Assembly (NCBI RefSeq): GCF_008107625.1
Contig: NZ_SDKK01000022.1
Coordinates: forward strand, 1 to 64,000
From: Zoogloea oleivorans
GTDB taxonomy: Bacteria > Pseudomonadota > Gammaproteobacteria > Burkholderiales > Rhodocyclaceae
Length of the DNA stretch: 64,000 nt
Reading direction: 5' to 3'
The notes below the pieces were generated by a model that had not been told where the DNA came from, did not search any database, and saw nothing but the letters and a program-made list of their open reading frames with translations. Of this stretch, positions 33,586 to 42,507 are shown one piece after another. Position numbers and translations under genes: made by a program. Numbering within the stretch: the stretch's first letter is position 1; each line of letters opens with the position of its first letter.

Positions 33586-34884
33586 TCAGTCCGTGGCGTC
33601 GGAGGTGACGAGCGGTTCGGTGGCTTCGATCTCGACGGAGGCGGCGAGCAGGGCCAGGCGGGCAACCACGCCGTAGGCGTAGAAACGGTTGGGCGGCGCG
33701 TCCGGACCCTGGTTGCAGTCGGGCAGGCTGCACGGTGCTTCGAAGGCCAGCGGCTCGAAGTGCATGCCGGGGGCGTTGAGGTTCTCGTCGCGGCCGCGCT
33801 GGGTGTGGACCCGGTAGAAACCGCCCACCACGTAGTGATCCATCATGTAGACGACCGGTTCGGCGACGGCGTTGTTGACTGTCTCGAAAGTGTGCACGCC
33901 TTCCTGGATGATCACGTCGTGGACTTCGAGGCCTTCCTTGACGACGCTCATCTTGTTGCGCTGCTTGCGGTTGAGGCCGATCAGCTCGGCCGCGTCCTTG
34001 ACCGTCATGACGCCCATGCCGTAAGTGCCGGCGTCGGCCTTGACGACCACGAAGGGCTCGTCGGTGACTTCGTATTCCTTGTACTTGGCGCGGATGTTGT
34101 CGAGCATCGCGGCGACCTTGTCGGCCAGCTCCTGCTCGCCGGTGCGGGAGTGGAAATCGAGACCCGAACAGGCGTCCCAGGCCGGGTTGATACGCCACGG
34201 ATCAATGCCGATGGCGGCCCCGAACTCCCGGGTGACGCGGTCGTAGGCGGCGGCGTGATTGGACTTGCGGCGTGAATGCCAGCCTGCGTGCACCGGCGGG
34301 ATCACCCACTGGTCGTGGAGGTCCTGCATGACGGTCGGCACGCCGGCGGAGAGGTCGTTGTTGAGCAGTACGGCGCAGGGGTCGAAGTTCTTCAGGCCGA
34401 GGCGGCGGCCGTGACGCTCGAGGGGTTCCAGCGTGAGGCTGGCACCGTTGGCGAGTTCGACCACCGTGGGGGCGGTGATCTCCGGCAGCAGGCTGCCGAG
34501 GCGCACTTCCAGGCCGGTGAGGCGCAGGATCGACACCAGCTTGGCCACGTTCTGCAGGTAGAACTGGTTGCGGGTGTGGTTCTCGGGGATCAGCAGGATC
34601 GCCGTGGCGCCGACGCAGATGCGCTCGATGGCGGCCTGGGCGGCTTGCACGCACAGGGGCATGAAGGCGTCGTTGAGGTTGTTGAAACCGCCCGGGAACA
34701 GGTTCAGGTCGACCGGGGCCAGCTTGAAGCCGGAGTTGCGCAGATCCGTCGAGCCGTAGAACGGCGGCAGATGCTCCTGCCACTGGGTGCGCATCCAGCG
34801 TTCAATGGCGGTGGCGTTGTCGAGGAAATGCTTTTCCAGCTCCAGCAGGGGGCCGGTGAGTGCGGTGGTGAGATGGGGGACCAT
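33586..34884 (-). CDS. gshA: Glutamate-cysteine ligase, ATP-grasp-type (TIGR02049 family)
   Basis: 432 residues. First step of glutathione synthesis. It belongs to the proteobacterial family distinct from the E. coli GshA, recognised from GSTDLRNSGFKLAPVDLNLFPGGFNNL, NNDLSAGVPTVMQDLHDQWVIPPVHAGWHSRRKSNHA, VKADAGTYGMGVMTV and MMDHYVVGGFYRVH. The first gene of a probable operon gshA-gshB-apbE-EIIA-ptsH-ptsI. Glutathione supply also feeds frmA-fghA and perhaps the DsbA-fold isomerases elsewhere in the window. Confidence 0.96.
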   Translation of the reverse strand: MVPHLTTALTGPLLELEKHFLDNATAIERWMRTQWQEHLPPFYGSTDLRNSGFKLAPVDLNLFPGGFNNLNDAFMPLCVQAAQAAIERICVGATAILLIPENHTRNQFYLQNVAKLVSILRLTGLEVRLGSLLPEITAPTVVELANGASLTLEPLERHGRRLGLKNFDPCAVLLNNDLSAGVPTVMQDLHDQWVIPPVHAGWHSRRKSNHAAAYDRVTREFGAAIGIDPWRINPAWDACSGLDFHSRTGEQELADKVAAMLDNIRAKYKEYEVTDEPFVVVKADAGTYGMGVMTVKDAAELIGLNRKQRNKMSVVKEGLEVHDVIIQEGVHTFETVNNAVAEPVVYMMDHYVVGGFYRVHTQRGRDENLNAPGMHFEPLAFEAPCSLPDCNQGPDAPPNRFYAYGVVARLALLAASVEIEATEPLVTSDATD

Positions 34885-35028
34885 GGGACCTCGCGGACGA
34901 ACTGTTCTCGGGTGGGCGATGCGTCGGGTGTACGACGGAAGGGAGTGCGTCGTAGACCTGCGCTGCCGGTAATTGTTCGCGAAATGTTACACCATCCGTC
35001 GCCCGCCCCCTGCCGGGAGGGCGGGCAC

Positions 35029-36270
35029 TCAGCCCGCGGGTGGCAGGAAGGCGCGGAAGCTGGCGGGCAGCGGGGCGTTTTCGAGGCTGCGCTGGGTGAA
35101 CAGGTAACGTCCGTCGCAGACGAAGCCCAGGTCGGCCCAGTCCACCCCGTTGAGGGCGTCGCGGAAGGCCGCCAGATCGGCGTCCTGGCGGCGCGGGAAA
35201 ATGCCCATCACGGCGCCGTCGAAGTTCGGACACGGGTGCAGGAAGAAGGGCTGGGGCTGGCGGGTCTTTGAGTTGACGTAGACCCGCGGCGCGTTGCTTT
35301 GCGGATAACCCCGGCCCCATTGCCACCAGTTGGTCTCGTCGAAGCGACGAATGCGCCGGGCCAGCAGGCGCTCCCGGTGGGGCAGGAGTGCTGCGGGCGG
35401 CGCGGCGCCCGGCTCGCACCAGATCATGCGGCGGGTCTTGCCGCTGCGGGCGGTGGCGGAAGAGACGAAGTCACGGTTGCCGTCCGTCTCGCTGGCGTAG
35501 ATCCCGTCGGCACCGGAGACCGCCCCCACCTTGACGCTGGCCACATCGGCCAGGCTGAGGCTGTATTCCCCCTTCGAGAACAGCAGGTGGCCCGCACATT
35601 CCGAAAAGTGGCGGTACATCCAGGGCGGGTGTTCAAGGAGGTGATCGAGGTCGTCGCCCTGGCCGATTCTGGCCCACGCCGTGTTGTGCGACAGGTTGTC
35701 CAGTTCGTAGCGCCAGATCAGGCAGTTGGGCACTGCGTCGGCAAACACGCGGGCGTCACCCAGTTCGATGGCATGGGTGATGGTGCCCTGTTTGAAGAGC
35801 TGGCGATTGAGGGCGCGGGCGCTGGTGGCCTTGAGGAAATCCCGCGGGGTGATGAAGATCAGCTCGCCGCCCGGCGCCAGATGGCGTATGCATTTTTCGA
35901 TGAAAAAAAGATACAGGTTGCTGCGCCCGTCAAAACCGTCCTGGCGCAGCAGCGCCCGGGTCGTTGCGCTGACGTCCTGGTAGCGCACGTAGGGCGGGTT
36001 GCCGATCACCGTGTCGAATTTTTCGCTCTCCGGATAGGCAAAAAAATCCTGGTTGAGCGCGCCGGGCGGGCTTTGACGTGGGTCCACTTCGATGCCCACT
36101 GCATGATGCAGGCGGTGCAGGAAGGCCCCGTCGCCGCAGGAGGGCTCGAGCACCCGCCCGGTGTTGTGGCGCAGGCGAAGCATGGCGCGCACGACCCGTT
36201 CGGGGGTGAACACCTGGCCGAGAGCGGCAAGGTCGGGCAGCAGGGGGGGGGAGGTGGAGGCGGACGGCAT
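35029..36270 (-). CDS. N6-adenine DNA methyltransferase (Eco57I/TaqI-like), phase-variation candidate
   Basis: 413 residues. SAM motif X-like GQVFTPERVVRAM (18-30), motif I LEPSCGDGAFL (41-51), and catalytic motif IV NPPY (91-94), so gamma-type N6-adenine methylation is predicted. The C-terminal half contains the DNA-recognition part with WWQWGRGYPQSNAPRVYVN, as in restriction-modification enzymes. A C9 homopolymer (plus strand G9, 36243-36251) lies within codons 7-10, so slippage would frameshift the gene near its start. No restriction endonuclease is adjacent. Solitary or epigenetic role is inferred. Confidence 0.88.
   Translation of the reverse strand: MPSASTSPPLLPDLAALGQVFTPERVVRAMLRLRHNTGRVLEPSCGDGAFLHRLHHAVGIEVDPRQSPPGALNQDFFAYPESEKFDTVIGNPPYVRYQDVSATTRALLRQDGFDGRSNLYLFFIEKCIRHLAPGGELIFITPRDFLKATSARALNRQLFKQGTITHAIELGDARVFADAVPNCLIWRYELDNLSHNTAWARIGQGDDLDHLLEHPPWMYRHFSECAGHLLFSKGEYSLSLADVASVKVGAVSGADGIYASETDGNRDFVSSATARSGKTRRMIWCEPGAAPPAALLPHRERLLARRIRRFDETNWWQWGRGYPQSNAPRVYVNSKTRQPQPFFLHPCPNFDGAVMGIFPRRQDADLAAFRDALNGVDWADLGFVCDGRYLFTQRSLENAPLPASFRAFLPPAG
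36243..36251. repeat. G9/C9 mononucleotide tract in methyltransferase N-terminus
   Basis: Nine consecutive G on the plus strand, i.e. nine C in the coding strand of the DNA methyltransferase, spanning codons 7 to 10. It is the longest G/C run noticed in the window; others are seven bases or shorter. A one-base indel would truncate the protein. Confidence 0.85.
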
Positions 36271-36535
36271 GGGGTCGGGAAGCGCGGAGGCCCGACTATT
36301 GTGCAGGAAGTGGGGTGAAAGGAGCCAGTTTTGCGCTGTTCAACCTCGTTTGTTGTTACCCGGATCTGCTTTTTTTAAATCTATTTCTCATTAAATTGTG
36401 TGATTTTGTTGCTGCGTGTAATGCATTTGTGATATTTCTGCAGGCCCGAGGATATGAATTTGTCTTTGAGTGAGTGAAAGCCTGCCACTCGCCATTGATC
36501 TTTCGGTCGCACCTCGAATTCTTCGAAAGCTGATC

Positions 36536-37420
36536 ATGAGTTCCCTCCCCGAACGCCTTTTCTCCCTGCCCTTTGTGTTTCGCGGCAAGCACCTTTTTTC
36601 GGTGAACCTGCACCTTGCCGTGCGGGAAGTTTCGCTCCCGGACGCGCTTGCCGGGGGGCGCAGCGATGACTCTTCCGACCTGTTCGTGCCGGCGGGTGTC
36701 GATGGTTGCCTGCTGTGCAAGGTTCCCGACCCCGGCTGGCGCACCCATACGCTCTATGATGATCGTGTTGCCTACGTGCTGGCCCGCGATACATGGCATT
36801 ACCTGTCCCTGGCGGGGGGGTACGATGGTTTCCTCGAAAACCGCTACTCGGCCAAGACCCGGGAGTCCTTCGCGCGGGACGAGGCCCGGTTTGCAGCACA
36901 GTTTGGTGGTGCCCTCGATCTGCGGGAGTACCGGAGTGCCGCGCAGCTTGCCGAGTTTGCCGAGCTCTCCCGAGCGTTGTGCGGGGATGCCGGCCAGGTT
37001 GATGTCGTCCGGGCGAAGGATCTGGGCGGACTGGTTGGCTTTGTTCTTTTTGCCGATGGCGCGCCGATTGCGTGCCTGGGCCTGCAGTCGCAGGGGGACA
37101 CCCTGCTGTACGTGTGTGCCGGTGAGCGTGAAGACTTTCGCCAGTGGTCGGCGGGGGCCATCGTGCATCTGCAGGCCATCCGCCGCCTGTTTGCCGACCC
37201 CAGTAATCGCTACGTGGATTTTCGCCCCGGCGATTGCGAGGTCAAGCGTCAGTTTGCCAACGGTGCCCTGCGCAGTGCAGTGGTCCTCAATCTGCGCAGA
37301 ACACTGCGTAACCGGCTGATTCTTTCGGCCTACTCCCTGACCCGGCAACTGTCTGCTGGCCGTGAAGAAGCCGCTGTTGTTCCCGAGGCGATCCGTGAAT
37401 TGCTGGTTTTTGCGGGCTGA
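36536..37420 (+). CDS. CelD/BcsL-like GNAT-fold acyltransferase
   Basis: 294 residues, resembling the acetyltransferase family involved in cellulose/polysaccharide biosynthesis (CelD/BcsL). Central signature YDGFLENRYSAKTRESFARDEARFAAQFGG and FREY-like RSAAQLAEFAELSRALCG, then VGFVLFADGAPIACLGLQSQGDTLLYVCAGEREDFRQWSAGAIVHLQAIRRLFADPSNRYVDF. Start at 36536 (MSSLPERLFS) is chosen by similarity; a GTG at 36470 is an alternative. The 265-bp upstream region is AT-rich for this genome. The gene is convergent with hemW with a 3-bp gap. Substrate unknown. Confidence 0.75.
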   Translation: MSSLPERLFSLPFVFRGKHLFSVNLHLAVREVSLPDALAGGRSDDSSDLFVPAGVDGCLLCKVPDPGWRTHTLYDDRVAYVLARDTWHYLSLAGGYDGFLENRYSAKTRESFARDEARFAAQFGGALDLREYRSAAQLAEFAELSRALCGDAGQVDVVRAKDLGGLVGFVLFADGAPIACLGLQSQGDTLLYVCAGEREDFRQWSAGAIVHLQAIRRLFADPSNRYVDFRPGDCEVKRQFANGALRSAVVLNLRRTLRNRLILSAYSLTRQLSAGREEAAVVPEAIRELLVFAG

Positions 37421-37423
37421 GAC

Positions 37424-38650
37424 TCAGGCCGCCAGAAACAGCATCAGCAATTCATTCAGGAAGTGACGCCCCCGGACTGTGGGGCGCAGGGTTTCGCCAT
37501 CCACTTCGATGAAGCCCTGCTTCATGGCCTTCAGCAAAGCCCCTTCGGCGGCCTCGAAGGGTAGTCCGGTGCGTTCGGCAAACAGCCGGCGCGGGAAGCC
37601 CTGGTTGAGGCGCAGGGCGTTCATCATGAACTCGAAAGGCAGTTCTTCCGCGCCGATCCAGCGCCGCTCCTGGGCGAACTCGCCTGTTTGGCGAGCAGCC
37701 AGGTAGGCCGCCGGATGCTTGGGACGGGCTTCGCGCAGAATGCCTTCGTGCGATGACAGCTTGCCGTGGGCGCCGGCGCCGATACCCAGGTAATCACCGA
37801 AGGTCCAGTAGTTGAGGTTGTGGCGGCATTCCCGGTTTGGCTTGGCGAAGGCCGAGGTCTCATAGTGGCCGTAGCCGGCCGCGCCAAGCCGCGACTCGAC
37901 GAGATCCTGCATGTCGGCGGAGGCGTCGGGGTCGGGGACTTCCGGCGGGTTGGCGGCGAAGGCCGTGTTGGGCTCCAGTGTCAGGTGGTAGCACGACAAA
38001 TGCTGGGGGCCGAGGGCGAGGGCGGTGACCAGATCGGCTTCCGCTTCGGCGAGGCTCTGGCCGGGCAGGGCGTACATCAGATCCAGGTTGACCGCTTCGA
38101 AATGCGTCAGCGCGGCTTCGGCCGCGGCGATGGCGTCGGTGCGGCCGTGGATGCGTCCGAGGGCCTGCAGGTGCGCTTCGTTGAAGCTCTGGATTCCCAC
38201 CGACAGGCGATTGACGCCGGCCTGCCGGAAGGCCCTGAAGCGGCCCGAGTCCACGGTGCCCGGATTGGCTTCGAGGGTGATTTCGGCCAGCGGGTCGAGT
38301 TGCACCCGCATGCGGATCGCCGTGAGGAGTTCGTCCAGCCCGTCCGGGCTCATCAGGCTCGGCGTGCCACCGCCGATGAAGATGCTGTGTACGCGTCGTC
38401 CCCATATCTGCGGCAGGGCGCTTTCCAGATCGGCAACCAGCGTTTCGATGTAGGCCGCTTCGGGGATGCCTTCATCCCGCACGGCGTGGGAGTTGAAGTC
38501 GCAGTAGGGACACTTCTTGACGCACCACGGGTAATGCACGTAGAGCGACAGGGGCGGCGAGGCCGTCAGCGTCGGCGTCCAGCGGCTGCCTTCGGTGACG
38601 GGTTTCGGGCTGGCTTTGGGGGTGATCGGAATGATCCGTGGTTCGGGCAT
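37424..38650 (-). CDS. hemW: Radical SAM heme chaperone HemW
   Basis: 408 residues. Inserts heme into proteins; often mis-annotated as HemN. Radical-SAM cluster motif YPWCVKKCPYCDF (CxxxCxxC), SAM glycine patch FIGGGTPSLM, and EITLEANPGTVDSGRFRAFRQAGVNRLSVGIQSF. It lacks the CxxxCxxCxC of true HemN. The ATG at 38650 overlaps the rdgB stop region; an ATG at 38668 lies within rdgB. Co-directional with rdgB and rph. Confidence 0.95.
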   Translation of the reverse strand: MPEPRIIPITPKASPKPVTEGSRWTPTLTASPPLSLYVHYPWCVKKCPYCDFNSHAVRDEGIPEAAYIETLVADLESALPQIWGRRVHSIFIGGGTPSLMSPDGLDELLTAIRMRVQLDPLAEITLEANPGTVDSGRFRAFRQAGVNRLSVGIQSFNEAHLQALGRIHGRTDAIAAAEAALTHFEAVNLDLMYALPGQSLAEAEADLVTALALGPQHLSCYHLTLEPNTAFAANPPEVPDPDASADMQDLVESRLGAAGYGHYETSAFAKPNRECRHNLNYWTFGDYLGIGAGAHGKLSSHEGILREARPKHPAAYLAARQTGEFAQERRWIGAEELPFEFMMNALRLNQGFPRRLFAERTGLPFEAAEGALLKAMKQGFIEVDGETLRPTVRGRHFLNELLMLFLAA

Positions 38651-38651
38651 G

Positions 38652-39245
38652 TCAGGCAGTTTCTGCACGCAGTTTGTCGAGCAGTTGCCGGAAGGCGGAG
38701 CCCCGGTGGGACAGCACGTTTTTCAGGTCAGGGGCGATTTCGGCGGCGGTTTGTTCCAGTTCGCTGACGAGGAACAGCGGGTCGTAGCCGAAGCCGGCGG
38801 TGCCGCGCGGGGCCCCGAGGATTTGGCCGTGCCACTCGCCGCAGGCGATCAGCGGTTGCGGGTCGTCGGCATGGCGGACGAGGGCCAGCGCGCAGTAAAA
38901 GCGCGCCCGGCGGTCGGCCTGGCCGGCCAGTTTTTCAAGCAACAGCGCGTTGTTGCGTGCGTCGGACCTGGGTTCGCCGGCAAAGCGCGCCGAGATCACG
39001 CCCGGTGCGCCGCCAAGGGCGTCGACGCACAGCCCGGAGTCGTCGGCGAGGGCCGGCAGGCCGGTGCTGCGCGAGGCGTGACGGGCCTTGGCGATGGCGT
39101 TTTCGATGAAGCTGGGATGCGGCTCCTCGGCCTCGGTGACGTTGAAGGCCGATTGCGGCAGCACTTCGATGCCCAGCGGGGCGAGCAGGGCGGAGAGTTC
39201 CTTCAGCTTGCCGGCGTTGCCGCTGGCGAGGACGAGTTGTTTCAT
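38652..39245 (-). CDS. rdgB: XTP/dITP diphosphatase (RdgB/HAM1 family)
   Basis: 197 residues. Hydrolyses non-canonical purine triphosphates such as dITP and XTP. The N-terminus KQLVLASGNAGKLKELSALL, the motif ADDSGLCVDALGGAPGVISARFAG and C-terminal GTAGFGYDPLFLV...LSHRGSAFRQLL are characteristic. The start at 39245 (MKQLV) is the conserved N-terminus; an extension back into rph is not supported. Follows rph by 22 bp. Confidence 0.96.
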   Translation of the reverse strand: MKQLVLASGNAGKLKELSALLAPLGIEVLPQSAFNVTEAEEPHPSFIENAIAKARHASRSTGLPALADDSGLCVDALGGAPGVISARFAGEPRSDARNNALLLEKLAGQADRRARFYCALALVRHADDPQPLIACGEWHGQILGAPRGTAGFGYDPLFLVSELEQTAAEIAPDLKNVLSHRGSAFRQLLDKLRAETA

Positions 39246-39267
39246 GGCGCCGTTTCCTTGGTGATGC

Positions 39268-40014
<747 letters not shown>

Positions 40015-40134
40015 GAGAGTGGGTGCGTGGAATTGTTGGCCGGCGCGTGAGTGCCGGCAAGGGGTTTGGCGATTGGCCGCTATTGTAGCGAGATGCCTCT
40101 TTCCGGGCAGCCCGACGGGCAGTTTGCCAGCGCT

Positions 40135-41481
40135 TCACCCTTTCGCGGCCTGCTTGATGCGCGTGCGCAGATCTCCCGGGGCGTAGTACACGAAGGCTTG
40201 CCCCTGCTTGAATTTTTCCAGAAAGCCCAGCGATTCGAGGTCCATCAGGTCGGTCCTGGCCGTTTGATAGACCACGCCGTGGCGCTGTTGATGGGGGCCG
40301 ACCCGGTATTCCTCACCCGGATTGCGCAGTGCATGGTTGAGCAAGGTGATCTGCCGATGGTTGAGGCGCCCGCGCAGGGCGGGTGAGTTGGCCAGCAGGC
40401 GTTCGGCGTCGCGCTGTTCGTCGGCCTTGCGGGCCAGGTACTCGTACAGGGCTTCAATGGCCCGACGAATGGTGGCCAACTGATGCAGGACGAAGTAGGT
40501 GGAGTCGCCGTTGTCCGTTTCGGTGTGCAGGTAGGCCTGTACGTATTGGCGGGGGGCTTGCCGGAGGAACTGGGAGATGGACAGGAATTCCATCAGCCAG
40601 TAGCCGCTGCGCGCCATCGCCCAGTAAAACAGGGCGCGGGCGGTACGCCCGTTGCCATCCACGAAGGGATGGTCGTAGCCGATCATGAAGTGCAGCAGAA
40701 TGGCCCGGACGACAGGATGAACGAAGGGTTCGGTGCTCTCGTCGGCATTGGCAAACGCGCACAGCCGTTCCAGGCGGGCCGGGAGTTCGGCCCAGCCGGG
40801 AGGGTCGTGCAGAACAGAACCGTCCCGGCTGTCGACGACTTTGACGTCGTCGCTTTGTCGCAGGCGGCCGGCGTCGGCCGGATCGTCGAGCGTGTTGGCC
40901 GTCAGCATCCGGTGGAGTTCGAGAATCCGCTCCGGGGTGATCGGTTCGTTCCGCAGGGCCCGGATGTGGGCCATTGTCGTGTAGTTGTTGAAGATCATCG
41001 CTTCGCTGCGATCCCGCGGACGCCGACCTTCCCGCAGCATGGCCTCGGCGACGCGGCGGGTTGTCGAGGCACCCTCGAGCTGGCTGGAGGTGATGGCTTC
41101 TTCGATCAGGGAGTGGAGCAGGTAGCGCTCCCGGTTTTCATGGATCGGAGCACCCACGGGGGCTCGGATCTGGCCGGCAGCATCCCGGTCGATGTGATGC
41201 AGGTGAATCAAGACCGGTTCGGGTGTCGCCAGCCTGAATGCCGCGCCCTGCTTGTCCTGCAAGGGCAGGGCCTTGAGCAGGGGTGCCCGGTTCAGCCACA
41301 GGGATAGCCACCATTCTTCGAGGGTGACGCCTGCTGGTGGCGGCCGGTGCCGGAGTTCGTCCCAGTGCAGATAGCGGCCACGGGTGGCCGGGGCCGACAG
41401 GGAGAACAGGCGGGCCAGATCGTCCGGCCGCAACTGGGCGAGCAGGGATGCAGGGTCTGGCGGTGCCGCGGGTATTTTCAT
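40135..41481 (-). CDS. Fic-family AMP-transferase-like protein with C-terminal winged helix
   Basis: 448 residues. The catalytic motif HPFVDGNGRTAR (271-282) is intact (consensus HxFx[D/E]GNGRxxR). The inhibitory helix motif S132xxxE136-G137 (SSQLEG) is N-terminal, so this is a class II, self-inhibited Fic enzyme. Residues after about 350 (LLANSPALRGRLNHRQITLLNHALRNPGEEYRVGPHQQRHGVVYQTARTDLMDLESLGFLEKFKQGQAFVYYAP) look like a DNA-binding winged helix. The ATG touches a perfect 15-bp inverted repeat and lacks a ribosome site. It is inserted between rph and the PP2C gene. Confidence 0.93.
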   Translation of the reverse strand: MKIPAAPPDPASLLAQLRPDDLARLFSLSAPATRGRYLHWDELRHRPPPAGVTLEEWWLSLWLNRAPLLKALPLQDKQGAAFRLATPEPVLIHLHHIDRDAAGQIRAPVGAPIHENRERYLLHSLIEEAITSSQLEGASTTRRVAEAMLREGRRPRDRSEAMIFNNYTTMAHIRALRNEPITPERILELHRMLTANTLDDPADAGRLRQSDDVKVVDSRDGSVLHDPPGWAELPARLERLCAFANADESTEPFVHPVVRAILLHFMIGYDHPFVDGNGRTARALFYWAMARSGYWLMEFLSISQFLRQAPRQYVQAYLHTETDNGDSTYFVLHQLATIRRAIEALYEYLARKADEQRDAERLLANSPALRGRLNHRQITLLNHALRNPGEEYRVGPHQQRHGVVYQTARTDLMDLESLGFLEKFKQGQAFVYYAPGDLRTRIKQAAKG

Positions 41482-41518
41482 AATTGGTACTAATTTAGGT
41501 GTTAATTAGTACCAATTA
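41481..41518. promoter_or_regulatory. Perfect 15-bp inverted repeat on the fic start, likely operator
   Basis: TAATTGGTACTAATT (41481-41495) is separated by 8 bp from AATTAGTACCAATTA (41504-41518), its exact reverse complement. Its edge is the first base of the fic start codon. On the minus strand a further TACTAATT copy precedes it, giving three half-sites at about one-turn spacing. The AT richness contrasts with the genome. A repressor, perhaps the Fic protein itself via its winged helix, could block transcription here (inference). Confidence 0.75.
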
Positions 41519-41598
41519 GTATAGCCCGACCTTCCTGGGTGGTTACTGGATGTCGGGCAATTGAGTTGCTTTTCTCCGGGCCGCCGCAGGGCAAAACC

Positions 41599-42507
41599 TC
41601 ATTTGAACTTGTGGATGGCGGCGTTGATTTCGCGGATGGCGCGTTCGATTTCGTCTTCGCTGAGATCTTCCTGGTCGCGCTTGCCGCGCCCGAAGCCTTC
41701 CATCTGGGTGGTGAAGGCGTCAGCGGGCATGGTGCGGGTGGACACGGTGTCGGCCAGGTCTTCCTGATGATCGTCGTGCCAGGTCATGGCGATCAGCGTC
41801 ATGTTGTCGCACTGGTTGCCACCGAGCAGCTCGGCTTCGTCCATGAGCCGGGGGACGGACTCCATCACCCGGCCGTCGGCGAGGGTGTGCACCAGTGTGT
41901 CGGTATCGAGCGGGCCCCAGACGCCGTCGGAGCAGATGGCGACGACGTCGCCGTTGATGAGTTGTACGCCGCGCGAGAATTCGATCTGCGGTGGGTGACT
42001 GCCGCCCAGGCAACTGAAAATGCGGTTGCGTCCCGGGTGTACAGCGGCGCTTTCGGCGTCGAGCAGGCCCTGGTCGAGCATCAACTGAACGCGGGAGTGG
42101 TCGCGGGTCTGGGTCAGCAGCTTGCCCTTGCGGATGAGGTAGAGCCGTGAGTCGCCCGCATGTGCCCAGTGGGCCACGCCGTCCTGCACCAGGCAGGCGA
42201 CGATAGTGGTGCGCGGAATGTCGGACAGGTGCTTGTCGAAGGCGTAGTCGAGAATCGCGTGGTGGGCGTTGCTGAGCACCCGCGACAGGAACAGCACCGG
42301 ATCGGTGACCTTCGGACGGGCTTCCTGCTGGAAGGACTGGGCGATGAACTGCACCGATATCTGCGCCGCGATTTCGCCGTACAGGTGGCCGCCCATGCCG
42401 TCGGCCAGCACCAGCAGCAAGGCATCCCGGGTGTAGGAGTAGGCGACGCGGTCCTGGTTGGTGCGACGCTTGCCGATGCGACTTTCCTGGAAAATCGTGA
42501 ATCTCAT
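41599..42507 (-). CDS. PP2C-family serine/threonine phosphatase
   Basis: 302 residues. Metal-binding aspartates Asp19 (TNQDR) and Asp36 (LADGMGGHLYGEIAAQISVQF), AHAGDSRLYLIRKGKLLTQTRDHSRVQLML and CSDGVWG, plus GGNQCDNMTLI at the end: all PP2C motifs. A C-terminal extension rich in acidic and basic residues (GRGKRDQEDLSEDEIERAIREINAAIHKF) is not part of the fold. Its start overlaps the kinase stop by 4 bp, so the two are translationally coupled as an antagonistic pair. Confidence 0.94.
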   Translation of the reverse strand: MRFTIFQESRIGKRRTNQDRVAYSYTRDALLLVLADGMGGHLYGEIAAQISVQFIAQSFQQEARPKVTDPVLFLSRVLSNAHHAILDYAFDKHLSDIPRTTIVACLVQDGVAHWAHAGDSRLYLIRKGKLLTQTRDHSRVQLMLDQGLLDAESAAVHPGRNRIFSCLGGSHPPQIEFSRGVQLINGDVVAICSDGVWGPLDTDTLVHTLADGRVMESVPRLMDEAELLGGNQCDNMTLIAMTWHDDHQEDLADTVSTRTMPADAFTTQMEGFGRGKRDQEDLSEDEIERAIREINAAIHKFK

